This document shows positions 53,782 to 63,217 of a stretch of DNA of 64,000 bases, piece after piece. Origin of the DNA: Prosopocoilus inquinatus. Lineage: Eukaryota > Arthropoda > Insecta > Coleoptera > Lucanidae. Position 1 is the first letter of the stretch. Each line of letters begins with the position of its first letter. The notes under the pieces are model-generated. The model was not told the DNA's origin, ran no database searches, and saw nothing but the letters and a program-made list of their open reading frames with translations. Both the position numbers and the translations under genes were made by a program. The stretch lies in the NCBI GenBank assembly GCA_036172665.1, contig CM069870.1:57908212-57972211 (forward strand), written 5' to 3'.

Positions 53782-56022
53782 ATGGATATCAGAAACATAG
53801 GGTTTTACGGTTTTGTCGAGTTTCACTACGGGCACCAAAATAAGGTACTGTGCAAAATTTATTCTAATACTTTAATTAAAATTACTAGAATGAAAAATCG
53901 TAAGCTCTTTTTACTTAAATGTAGGAAAGAGGGAGTTTTCCCTCGTCATATAATTGAACCTTTAAAAAGAGCGTACGATATGTCATGTCATAAAATTGAC
54001 AGATACGTATCAGATTTTGCTAATAAAATTCTTTCATATGAAATAGAGGTAACTTTCAAAGTTCTTGCCAAATTAACTTGGAAATTAGATTATACCTTAG
54101 GTCAGTTAAGTAATTTTCTTGATAATATCACATTGACTAATTTTCTAAATTTTGAAAATCAAAAAAATGAAAGGTATTTTAATAAAATTCGATTAACACA
54201 GATTAAAAAGTTAGATAATCTTATTTCTATTAGAGATAAAAATTTTTACATTAAATTTGATCAAAATATAATAAATAAGTGGCTTGTAAATTATACAAAA
54301 ACTGAGATTCCGTCAAATTTAAAATACATTTTCGCTTTAGGCAAAAAATTTTCATTACCTTATTTTCATAAACAACAAGTAGATTTCTTAAAAGTATTAA
54401 GTAGCTTAGAGTTTGGTATTAAATCTTTAGATTCACCTTCAAAAATACAAATAAGAAATAAATTTTGTTCTAATTTTTTAAATTATATTAGAAATATTGA
54501 TAAAACTTTTGAAAAATCAAACTATAAGATTCTTATTAGAGATGTTTTGTCTTGTAAAAAATTTCTTAAAGATAATCCTAATATTATTGTTACTACAGCT
54601 GATAAAAGCAATGTAACTGTTTTAATTGATAAAACTGATTATTTTTCAAAAGTTCAAACTATGCTGTCTGATAATAATACATATGTACAATTAGCTAACG
54701 ATCCCACTGAATCTTATCAACGTAAAACTTTCAGTATTATTAATAAGATAGAGAAATCCGTTGAAATTAGTAATATTGTTGCTAAATCTCTTAAAGTACA
54801 ACATCCCATATTTCCTAAATTATACTGCATTCCAAAAATTCATAAACCTAATACACCTCTTCGTCCTATAGTTTCCACTATTGGTTCTTCTCCATATTTC
54901 TTATCTAAATTTATTTCAAAAATCATTACTCAGGTTACTAGTAAATCAGAATATTTTATAAAAAATTCTTTTGAACTCGTAGAAAAATTAAAACAAATAA
55001 CTGTACCAAATAATTGCATTATAATTTCTTTAGATGTTATTTCTTTATTTACTAACATTCCTAAAGATTTAGCTTTAAAAAGTATAAATGATAGGTGGTT
55101 AGAGATTAAAGATTTTACTGATATTTCCAAAGGTAACTTTTTAGAAATAGTTGATTTATGTTTTGAAACATCTTATTTTGCTTTCAATGATAAATTTTAT
55201 AAACAGATTTTTGGTACAGCAATGGGTTCTCCTTTATCTCCGGCTTTAGCTGAAATTGTTATGCAAGAACTAGAAAAATCTGTTATTAACTCTTTATCAT
55301 TCGATTTAACGTTATATTTTCGTTATGTAGATGACATTTTATTGATTTTGCCTTCTGATAAGGTAGATTTTGTTTTAAATAAATTTAATTCTTTTCATAA
55401 TAGATTACAATTTACAGTAGAAAAAGAAAATAATAATTCATTGAGTTTTCTTGATGTAAATATTATCAGACAGAATGATAAATTAATTACTAATTGGTTT
55501 CATAAACCTACCTGGTCAGGTAGGTACATAAATTTTCACTCGTACACACCTAAAAATTATAAAATTGCAACTATTATTTCATTAACTGATCGAGCTATTT
55601 TACTTTCTGATAAAGTTTTCATTTATGATAACTTAAATTTAATAAAGAAAACTCTTATTCAAAATTCTTATCCAATAAATCTTATTGAATCAGTAATTAA
55701 AAATCGTATTAAATACTTACAAAATTCAAATGTCTCTAAAATCATTAGACAAACTTCGAATCATAAATACATATCTTTGCCTTATATTGAACCATTACAC
55801 AATACATTTAAACACATTTTCAAAAAACATAATTTAATTTTAGCCAGTAAATCTGTGATTAATTTAAATTTAATTTTTTCGAATTTAAAAACCAAAATAC
55901 CGAAATTAAAACAACCTAACGTGGTTTATGAAATCAAATGTTCAAATTGTAATTCTGTTTATATAGGTGAAACGAGCCAAAATTTAAAAAAACGTTTAGA
56001 CCAACATAAATATCATATTTAA
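53782..56022 (+). CDS. Penelope-like reverse transcriptase with truncated GIY-YIG endonuclease
   Basis: 746 residues before the stop. The N-terminal region contains RKLFLLKCRKEGVFP (about 39-53). The RT follows: TTADKSNVTVLIDKTDY (about 271-287), LYCIPKIHKPNTPLRPIVS (about 347-365), LDVISLFTNIP (catalytic Asp about 418), GTAMGSPLSPALAEIVM (about 478), RYVDDILLIL (catalytic YVDD Asp pair about 517-518) and LSFLDVNI (about 555). The GIY-YIG endonuclease begins near 713 (VYEIKCSNCNSVYIGETSQN). The enzyme copies its RNA at a nick made by its endonuclease. Comparison with the two partial copies shows that CAA has become TAA at 56020 and that a run of seven A's has become six, so the last 80 or so residues (readable to 56249) are cut off. 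The RT looks intact; the endonuclease is probably impaired. The start at 53782 is 90 bases after the hammerhead cleavage site. Confidence 0.9.
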   Translation: MDIRNIGFYGFVEFHYGHQNKVLCKIYSNTLIKITRMKNRKLFLLKCRKEGVFPRHIIEPLKRAYDMSCHKIDRYVSDFANKILSYEIEVTFKVLAKLTWKLDYTLGQLSNFLDNITLTNFLNFENQKNERYFNKIRLTQIKKLDNLISIRDKNFYIKFDQNIINKWLVNYTKTEIPSNLKYIFALGKKFSLPYFHKQQVDFLKVLSSLEFGIKSLDSPSKIQIRNKFCSNFLNYIRNIDKTFEKSNYKILIRDVLSCKKFLKDNPNIIVTTADKSNVTVLIDKTDYFSKVQTMLSDNNTYVQLANDPTESYQRKTFSIINKIEKSVEISNIVAKSLKVQHPIFPKLYCIPKIHKPNTPLRPIVSTIGSSPYFLSKFISKIITQVTSKSEYFIKNSFELVEKLKQITVPNNCIIISLDVISLFTNIPKDLALKSINDRWLEIKDFTDISKGNFLEIVDLCFETSYFAFNDKFYKQIFGTAMGSPLSPALAEIVMQELEKSVINSLSFDLTLYFRYVDDILLILPSDKVDFVLNKFNSFHNRLQFTVEKENNNSLSFLDVNIIRQNDKLITNWFHKPTWSGRYINFHSYTPKNYKIATIISLTDRAILLSDKVFIYDNLNLIKKTLIQNSYPINLIESVIKNRIKYLQNSNVSKIIRQTSNHKYISLPYIEPLHNTFKHIFKKHNLILASKSVINLNLIFSNLKTKIPKLKQPNVVYEIKCSNCNSVYIGETSQNLKKRLDQHKYHI

Positions 56023-56249
56023 AAAATAATCAAAATCATTCAATGCTTGTAGAGCATTCATTAGTAAATAATCATAATTTTGATTTTGATAATACTGATA
56101 TTTTGTACAGTGAATCTAATATTTTTAAAAGACGTTTCATAGAAATGTGTAAAATTAAAATGTCTGGAAATTCTATTAATAAACGTACGGACTTTGAAAA
56201 TTTAAATGACATATTTTGTAGTTTTCTGGACTCTTTAAACAAGATATAG
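56023..56249 (+). pseudogene. Detached C-terminus of the Penelope-like ORF
   Basis: Reads MLVEHSLVNNHNFDF to LDSLNKI, identical in protein to the tandem partial copy, but out of frame with the upstream ORF because of the 1-base deletion in the A run just after the stop codon. Confidence 0.85.
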
Positions 56250-56392
56250 ATCTGTCAATTAATTAATTATATATTAAAAAAAAAAAAAAAAAGTAGCTTT
56301 AATTAGTTCTCGTTACTTTTATTCCGAACAACTCGTAGTTTAGTTTAAAAATCATGTTACCTTTTCGTTTCTCTTGACGGTAAAGGTGTTTT

Positions 56393-56819
56393 AATTATAG
56401 AATATTCTACATATTTTAAGCCAATTGAAGCATGCGAGTTAGAAAATTAACATTATTTCGACTTTAATTGTCAACTTTTGAAAGCGTTTGATCGACAAAG
56501 GTGGATTAATAATTAATGATTTTTGAAATATTTACAAACTGTTTAAATAATGTAAGATTTGAATTCAATTCGGTCATACAATTACGGAGTACATTATAAC
56601 GTTATTAATAAAGCCAGTTTATTAATATTTGTTTCTTTTTAACAACAGATTTTAACAGTTTTTAAATACGTTTTAAATATCTACATACGTTTCGCTTGAC
56701 AGGTATAACAAGATAAATAAGAAATATTTTTTAAAGCAAAAATAAAATGAAATATTGAAAAATAATAATTCTGAGTCTCTTCTACATTCATTTTTTATTT
56801 GTAGTGTAATATTTTAATA
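56393..56819. other. Non-coding, nothing recognised
   Basis: AT-rich spacer between the Penelope-like composite and the hAT element. Confidence 0.5.
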
Positions 56820-56827
56820 CTGCAAAG

Positions 56828-58232
56828 CAGAGACGGCCTTAAAATTTGCGAGGCCCGGGCGATAAATTTTTAGGTTGGGTTGGCTAAGAAATTTTTGCAG
56901 GGCCCTTTTTATTAGGGAAAATTTTTGTGTTTTTTGTATTATACAGAGTAGGAAATACTAAGTAAATTTGACTGTTATTAACATTTTCAATTACTGAAAT
57001 ATGAAACAAAAATGTGACTTATGAAAGAAAAAAAAGTAATTATAAAATAAATTCCATCAAACGTCAGATTTGATATGCAGAAGCACTAAGTTTGCAGCTT
57101 AATATTGAGATACTGCAGTTATTGCAAGTGAGTTTCTCACTCGTATAAAATGACAATTAACAGAAGTAAATATGAAATAATTTTAGGCGTCAGTGTCTAA
57201 GGGTTTGCACGAACTGAAATCATCATGACATCAGCAGGTACCATCCGCATTTCAGATGACATAAAGAAAACCCAATCAAGTTAAAGGTCAAAAGGTATCG
57301 CAATTTTAATTTGTCCGTTAAAATAACAACTCTCAAAAAATTGTGATTCTCATAGAGTAGTTCAGTGGAAAAAGATGTTGGCAGACTTTTTGGTGACTGA
57401 TTAACCGCGTGGAATAATCATTTCGAACGGTTCTCCGGAAATAGATGAACCGCGCTTGCAAACGTTTACAAGAGATGACGCAATTCTATCTAAAAATAGA
57501 AACTCCGAAAAGTATTTAATTAAAACCATAAAATAAAAGTGCCGTAACATGGACAATTTTATACTATTTCAAGGCCGGAATATTTTAAAACAAGGAAGAC
57601 AATGGTGAAAAAACCGCTTCTAAATACAATTAAATCCGACGAAATATGTGCGGCATAAAGCGCTATCCCACACACGCGGTTTCCTAAGATTGTGCCATCG
57701 GGAATAAATGCGACTCAAACTTAGTAGGTTATTTCCCGAGAAGCGGTTTCCCAAACCGTAACAAACCACTTACAATTCATAAAAGAGCTGAGACTGAACA
57801 CCAACTAATCTTGGATCATGGAATTTCTTAAATATGGTTTAATTATTTGGTCGATCATCAACTTTTTTGCTCATATATATTTCGACTATTATGCTAATAT
57901 CAAGAGTTTGCAAACTTAAATTAAATCTAAAATATAATAATCTTACTTATATGTATATTTGAAAGTAGAACAGTTTTTGTTATAGGAATACGATTGTTTA
58001 CAAAGAAACTTAAATTCTAAGGAAACACATAAAATTATTGTTCATTTAACAAATTATCAAGATTTTTATTTTTCTTTTCGAATGAAAAAGCTTCTAATAA
58101 TAAGTTTATTTTATGCAGATATTCGATGATTGAATTATCGTGGATTAAAAAATTTAAAAGCGTATGCTATATTGCTGAAAGCGTGGGGCCCCGGGCGGTT
58201 GCCCAGCTCGCCTGCCCCTAAGGCCACCACTG
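56828..58232. mobile_element. hAT non-autonomous element, 1405 bp, perfect 8-bp duplication
   Basis: CTGCAAAG occurs exactly at both sides (56820-56827 and 58233-58240). The ends are inverted: CAGAGACGGCCTTA at the left and CAGTGGTGGCCTTA inward from the right. The left subterminal part has GCGAGGCCCGGGCG and the right has CCGGGCGGTTGCCCAGCTCG. No hAT transposase (no dimerisation block, no zinc finger) is recognisable inside. Both end regions match the older relic at 24009-24918, but the middles differ. Confidence 0.85.
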
Positions 58233-58240
58233 CTGCAAAG

Positions 58241-60323
58241 AAAAGGAATTCCTTAAAATTCCTTAAAATGTCCTTACGTGTGTTGTGCCAGTTACCTCCG
58301 GTTATGAAATATACGAAAGATTACTAAGGAAAGAAGTTAATCTTAAAGACATTCATGTTGCAAGGCGAAAGTTATTCCTTAAATACCAAATGAAATAATC
58401 GAGAGAAACGGTAATGGTTCATGATTAATATTTCGTCACATGAAGTAAAAACAGTAATGGAAAATACTAATAAATAACTATTTTTTCAATAAACTCGACA
58501 TGTGAGTTAAGTACTTTTTAGTTATCTATGAATCCTTTTATGGCATTTGCAATTTAAAACACGTTTATCATTCTCTCTTAAAATGTCAAGTGCCATAATT
58601 GTGTTTAATACAGAAAATTTCTGAGCTTTTATTGTGCCTAAAATTTACAAAAGAAAAAACAATTTTTTTTTAATTAAAGAAGAAAATATATGAAACTTAA
58701 AATTGTACAATTTGCTGCCAGAAGTCCTTGATAATTTAACAAAGTAAGCTGCGAAACATTAAATGAAATTCTTTCAGTGTTTCGAAAACTTTATTTACGT
58801 ATAGCTAAAAGCTGTTATAAAAGTAAGATTTTTTTTAATGTTTAAATTCCACTTCAATTTTCTAACTATTAAGCTCTTAATAAAATTTGAATTGCAAATG
58901 TTTTAAAATGTCACAAACATGTAAATTAAATTCATGGACTGCAAGTGATTTTCATTTTATATCTGACATCACCTATTTGCGAAACGAAACGTGCGTACCT
59001 ACCGCAAAAGAATGTTCAAATTAAACGATGCTTTTAATGATATAGTAAATTTGTTTGAATTAGCTACAAAGTGAAATTTCTCGTTCATATTGATGCTGTT
59101 GCTGCTGCTAATATCATGTGCCATCGGTTTCCCAAAGCGAAGATGTTGTTTGCCGGTTTCCTCTCGAGCAGTAATTGTAGTATTACGCACCGGCAGCGAA
59201 CAGACGTCGAGGATAATTATATGGCAGAGGAGTCTTGTGTAAAAGGGATATTCAGGACGTGATTAAAGGGTGCTTTATAGCTGCGAATCTAATTTCCACG
59301 GATGCAATTAAACGTAGTAATATCTGTTGCTGACGTACTACTACCTGTTTACGTACTACTAATTTAATTCGCGATGTTAATGCCCATTTTATTACCTGCG
59401 CGTTGGGTCAAACTCCTAAGATATGGAAAAAGTAAATAACGCAGCAGTCCTACTAGTATCCATGTTATTTACGTCGGTTTCACGGCTTCCCTGGTATTAA
59501 AGTGAAAATTAAAATTTACCATCTTGCACGGCTTTATTTCTTTAAAACGAAATTAAAGTCGAGATAAGTACGGTTGTTGGAATAAGTTAATGTGGTTATG
59601 AAAGGATTGGAATGACAACAAATAAGTCTTAAAAATAAACGAATAATGTGAGAGTGCATTAGGTGTTTTGCCTTGAATTTTGTTTCATGTTTATTATGTA
59701 CGTACTTAAGTATGTTGTAATTTATAGAAATACGTCGGTATATGAGCCTGTAAATACAAGGTGACATTAATAATACCGCAAAATATAAAACCATCAATAG
59801 AATTCATGTGTCAGATTACGTTGAAAGTTATAAAGAAGAAGAAACGTCCAACTAAAAAATTGCACCGAAATAAAAATTGAGCAACTATTACGATCATCCG
59901 GTATTAGCCCGAATCAGTTTAAATCTCTAGTTATTAGAAACTATTTGTATTTCATTAATTTTTATTGTATAATATTAGTTAAACAAATTTGGTGTTATAA
60001 TTAAAATAATATTTACATTCAATTCATCATTTCTGTGAGTTTTATTTGAATATTCATAATAATTACCAGTAAATAAAAAATCTGTGTTATATTAAGCTGA
60101 TGGATTAAGAAACTGTCTTCGGTTTAAAACTCACCCATGACTTTATAAGTAGTTTGAAACTTTTTCTCCGAAATACGTACTTCCTAAAGACAGTACAGCT
60201 TCCATGAATATACACTATTGTATTGTATTAAGGAGTCCAAGGGCTCTTAAGTAGCCTCACAGAACTGCGACCAAAATTTGTTCTATTGTTCAGACCCTGC
60301 GAATAATTAATTTCCTAGAAACC
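58241..60323. other. Non-coding, nothing recognised
   Basis: AT-rich; a more balanced, unique-looking patch lies at about 59070-59480, with a short direct repeat containing ACGTACTACT. No domain, tRNA or terminal repeat recognised. Confidence 0.4.
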
Positions 60324-61650
60324 CTATATTTGCAGTAAGTGCAGAATGTTCCTAAGAGGGTTAACTTTTACTTCATCAGGTGTCAGGCTCACACTGTTTA
60401 AGTAGCTAAGTCGAACTCCAGCTAGTGCTATGCATTTGCAAAGTATGTGCTCAGCCGTTTCAGTTTCTGATTCACATAGTCTGCATGTTTCACTTTCTAC
60501 CAAGCCCATTTTGTTATGGTGGTACCTCATAGGGCAATGGCCAGTAAAAAGACCTACATGTAATAGTCTTCTTTCTTTGTTAAAAGTAGAAGCTTTTGAG
60601 CAGTTTTGGGCGAGTGACTGATGTACATCTTCGCCTGTCTTTGTCCTGGAATATTCCAGTAGGATACTTTTTTCCTTTCTATCTACCTTTTAGTCTCTTT
60701 TTTATACAGTGTCTTGCACAGACCACAGTAAAGTTCGGGACGTATGGTCGAAGCCTCAGAACCAGCACGAGCAAGTTTGTTGGCTTTTTCGATTCCCTCT
60801 ATATTCTTATGGTCGGGTATGCATTTTAGGATATTTTTTTTGCCCTTTGCTAGTTCATTGAGGGATTGCCTGCATTCTCATAAGGAAAAGGACTCAGTGT
60901 GATATGCCTTGAGTGCCTTTATAGTTGCTTTGCTTTCAGACAATATACAATGTATCTTTTTGCCCTTTATGTTCCTTCCCAGGGAACCTGGGAACATAGA
61001 TTTATTGCAAGTGTTTCAGCTTGCTTAATTGTGGGGGTGATGCCTAAGGCTATTGAAACCTAGTATTTTGGACAGTAAATGCCTATGTCTGTCTCCTTTG
61101 TAGTCTTTGATCCGTTCATTATTGCTTAACTGTGCGATTTGGCTTTTGACTGTATGCGATCACCTGGAATCTTGTCCGAGTTAGTCTCAAAGAAGCTTTC
61201 ATGTTCTCCATCTGCGTCTGCGACTGGAGTGGAGGGATGTCTAGCAAGACTTCCAGAGCTGCTGTTGAGGTAGTTTTCAAGGCCCCTGTTATTCCCAGAC
61301 ACGCTAGTCGCTGCAATTTCTGCAGTTTATTTTGGGTAGTCACCTCAGTGGTCTTTGTCCACCACACTAAAGAGGTATAAGTAACTATGCGTCTTATGAT
61401 TGCCATACACGACCATCGGATCATTCGCGGTTTTACCAAAGAGCTTACGACACAGCAGAAAAGATTTCGTTGCTTTGAAACTGCTCTATCGGCATGTGCT
61501 TTCCAATTGAGCTTCGTATCCAGGGCTACTCCTAAGTACTTCACCTCTTTGGAGGTTGAGTGGTATAGTGAGTCAATAACAATAAGTTTAATAGATTTTC
61601 GGTCTCGGTCAAATCTTTCTTCCAAACTTCTTCTTCTTTCTCCTTAGCCT
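60324..61650 (-). pseudogene. I/Jockey-type LINE, RT thumb to RNase H and zinc knuckle, broken
   Basis: Minus strand. KEVKYLGVALDTKLNWKAHA (the YLGV-LD-KLNW thumb block) and TYTSLVWWTKTTEVTTQNKL with LQRLACLGITGALKTTSTAA and LEVLLDIPPL (61560-61190) are in one 168-codon frame. RNase H pieces follow in other frames: ILSESKATIKALKAYH (about 60940) and IPDHKNIEGIEKANKLARAG (about 60800). The C-terminal part GHCPMRYHHNKMGL with CRLCESETETAEHILCKC is a CCHC knuckle (60540-60420). RNase H downstream of RT places it with I-like LINEs. The RT palm, endonuclease and ORF1 are missing, so it is 5'-truncated. At least four frameshifts or stops. Confidence 0.85.
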
Positions 61651-62133
61651 TTGCCTTAATTCGAATGAATAGGAATATTCCTTGAAAAAAAATAAACCCT
61701 TGAGAAATTGATTAAGAAGGAGAGGACGCTTAAATTGATAATTAATTGAGCTCGTAACCCTTTGTGGGCCTAAACCTGCTTCAGGATGCTTCTTGACATT
61801 ATTTTAACTCTTCGGTTAGATATTCAACTTTCTTCCACATTATGTATACGTCTTTTCTCTTGTACGGCTCTCTCATCGACAAGCAAGGAATTTTCTTTTC
61901 AAGAAGGTTTTTTTCTTAATTTGAAGAAGTGTCGTTTAATTAAAGAATGAAGTTACTCTGACCAAAACTTTCAGTGCGGACCAAAAATTTATTTAAATGG
62001 TATAATTACTTTCATTTGAAGGCTACCTTGGCCGTCGCCATTGTTGAATTCCTGGCTTCCGGTTGGTACCGCGTCTCTCCTCGGATTTCTTCCACTGCCG
62101 ACGTTTAGTTCTCCATTGCAGAAAACCTGCTAA
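61651..62133. other. Non-coding, nothing recognised
   Basis: AT-rich, becoming GC-richer at 62020-62110 just before the promoter-like repeats. No coding signal. Confidence 0.4.
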
Positions 62134-62240
62134 ACTCTGCTAAAGAGAAATAAGATGAATTTCTTAGAAGTTGGAGTTGGCTCATTGGTCAATGATCAAT
62201 GCGACATCACAAGCACCAGATCATTAACCCCACCTATACC

Positions 62241-62275
62241 TATAAAAGGAGCAAAATCAACACATCACACTCAGC
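62241..62275 (+). promoter_or_regulatory. TATA box plus initiator, unit 1
   Basis: TATAAAAG at 62241-62248 and an initiator-like CTCAGCT with its A at 62273, about 31 bases downstream: the spacing of a TATA/Inr core promoter. Confidence 0.5.
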
Positions 62276-62423
62276 TCAATCAGATAACCGTAGCCTAAAC
62301 ATTCAAGGTCATGACTTTTTTCTGCTAAGGAAATGGGATGTATTTACTAGAAGTTGATGATAACTGACTGGTCAACGATTAATGCCCCACCACAAGCACC
62401 GGATCATTAATCCCACCTGTACC

Positions 62424-62459
62424 TATAAAAGGAGCAAAATTAACACATCACAATCAGAT
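62424..62459 (+). promoter_or_regulatory. TATA box plus initiator, unit 2
   Basis: TATAAAAG at 62424-62431 and ATCAGATC with its A at 62456, 32 bases downstream. Confidence 0.5.
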
Positions 62460-62498
62460 CAACTGGACAACTACAGCAGAAGCATTAAAGGTCTTGAC

Positions 62499-62731
62499 CA
62501 GGGCAAAGAATACAGGCCACTTAGTGTTGGCCGTTTTTTACGCTGAGTGTAATCTTTGCTCTCGCCAACTTTTCGCGACTTCGATGCATCGAATTGTTAT
62601 TGAGTAGGAGAGGAAGGAGTGGAATGCGAGTGTTTTCATTTCGCAGAAATTATTGTGGGCGAGGTTAATTCAGTCCGAAAACTAAATTTTCTTATTGTGC
62701 GAGAATTAAGTGGCCCGAATTCTTTTCCCTG
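62499..62731. mobile_element. 233-bp hAT MITE between promoter units 2 and 3
   Basis: Flanked by GTCTTGAC (62491-62498) and GTCATGAC (62732-62739), an 8-bp duplication with one mismatch. The uninterrupted sequence AGGTCATGAC is seen between units 1 and 2, which serves as an empty-site reference. Inverted ends: CAGGGCAAAGAATACAGGCC against CAGGGAAAAGAATTCGGGCC, then ACTTA in both. No coding sequence. Confidence 0.85.
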
Positions 62732-62845
62732 GTCATGACTTTTTCTGCTAAGGTAATAAAATATATTTGATAGAAATTAAAGTTCCTTTATTAGTCAATG
62801 ACCTTGCCCCATCATAAGCACCGGATCATTAACCCCTTCTATACC

Positions 62846-62880
62846 CATAAAAGGAGCAAATCAACGCAACACAATCAGAT
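62846..62880 (+). promoter_or_regulatory. TATA-like box plus initiator, unit 3
   Basis: CATAAAAG (first T changed to C) at 62846-62853 and ATCAGATC with its A at 62877, 31 bases downstream. Probably weaker than units 1 and 2. Confidence 0.4.
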
Positions 62881-62925
62881 CAACCAGACAACCGCATTGA
62901 AGCAGAAGCGTTCCAAGTCATTATT

Positions 62926-63168
62926 CGGCCAATGCGCAGCTAAACGTGAATTAAACCAAACAAAAAAATGATCGAAATGAGATCAAAAAGGCAGCAATTA
63001 ATAAAATAATAAAAGTAACGTTAATAGTTTAAACAGTGACATCTTACGATCGCTTTTTAACATAACATTGCATTAGGATTGACTAATTGAAGCCGCTTGG
63101 CTACATAATAAATCATTCCATGCAAGGCGGCCTTGTTTGCTGTCAAAGCAGTGGAACTCCCGAGCTAC
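62926..63168. other. Non-coding spacer
   Basis: AT-rich up to 63060, then a GC-richer stretch leading into the hammerhead-like motif. No coding signal. Confidence 0.4.
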
Positions 63169-63217
63169 GCTTCTGCTGATGAAGCCCCAAATAGGACTGA
63201 AACAGCTGTATAGAGGC
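63169..63217 (+). ncRNA. Hammerhead-ribozyme-like motif, well-formed
   Basis: Stem I pairs GCTTCTG (63169-63175) with TAGAGGC (63211-63217) over 7 positions, two of them G-U. CTGATGA at 63176-63182 is the exact core box. Stem II is AGCCC/GGACT with one mismatch. GAAAC follows at 63199-63203. Stem III is the self-complementary ACAGCTGT (63202-63209), followed by A at 63210 as the presumed cleavage base. Similar to the minus-strand motif at 24461-24511, and of the minimal type found in Penelope-like elements. No Penelope coding remnant is recognisable around it. Confidence 0.65.

Larger units (their letters stand above)
52203..56384. mobile_element. Composite Penelope-like element (inverted partial + tandem partial + near-complete copy)
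   Basis: Three copies are joined. First, a minus-strand partial copy (about 52203-52984) runs from inside the GIY-YIG domain through the 3' tail, a hammerhead and a leader. Second, a plus-strand partial copy starts at 52985 inside the coding region and runs through tail and hammerhead. This leads directly into the third, a near-complete plus-strand copy (53693 to about 56378). The second copy and the end of the third form the direct repeat known as a pseudo-LTR in Penelope-like elements; the first is the head-to-head inverted piece also typical of the family. The 8-base word GGTGTTTT at 52195-52202 and 56385-56392 may be the target duplication of the whole composite. Copy structure is seen directly; the duplication is tentative. 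Confidence 0.85.
62134..62925 (+). repeat. Three tandem units of about 185 bp, each with a promoter-like core
   Basis: Units lie at about 62134-62315, 62321-62498 and 62744-62925, the last two separated by a 233-bp insertion. Each has TCTGCTAA near its start, then CACAAGCAC or CATAAGCAC, GGATCATTAA and the core promoter described separately, then CAGATAACC, TGGACAAC or CAGACAACC. Three serial promoter units resemble the monomer arrays in the 5' region of some LINEs or an LTR-like leader. No coding sequence follows within 1 kb, so the element or gene served is unknown. Confidence 0.7.
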
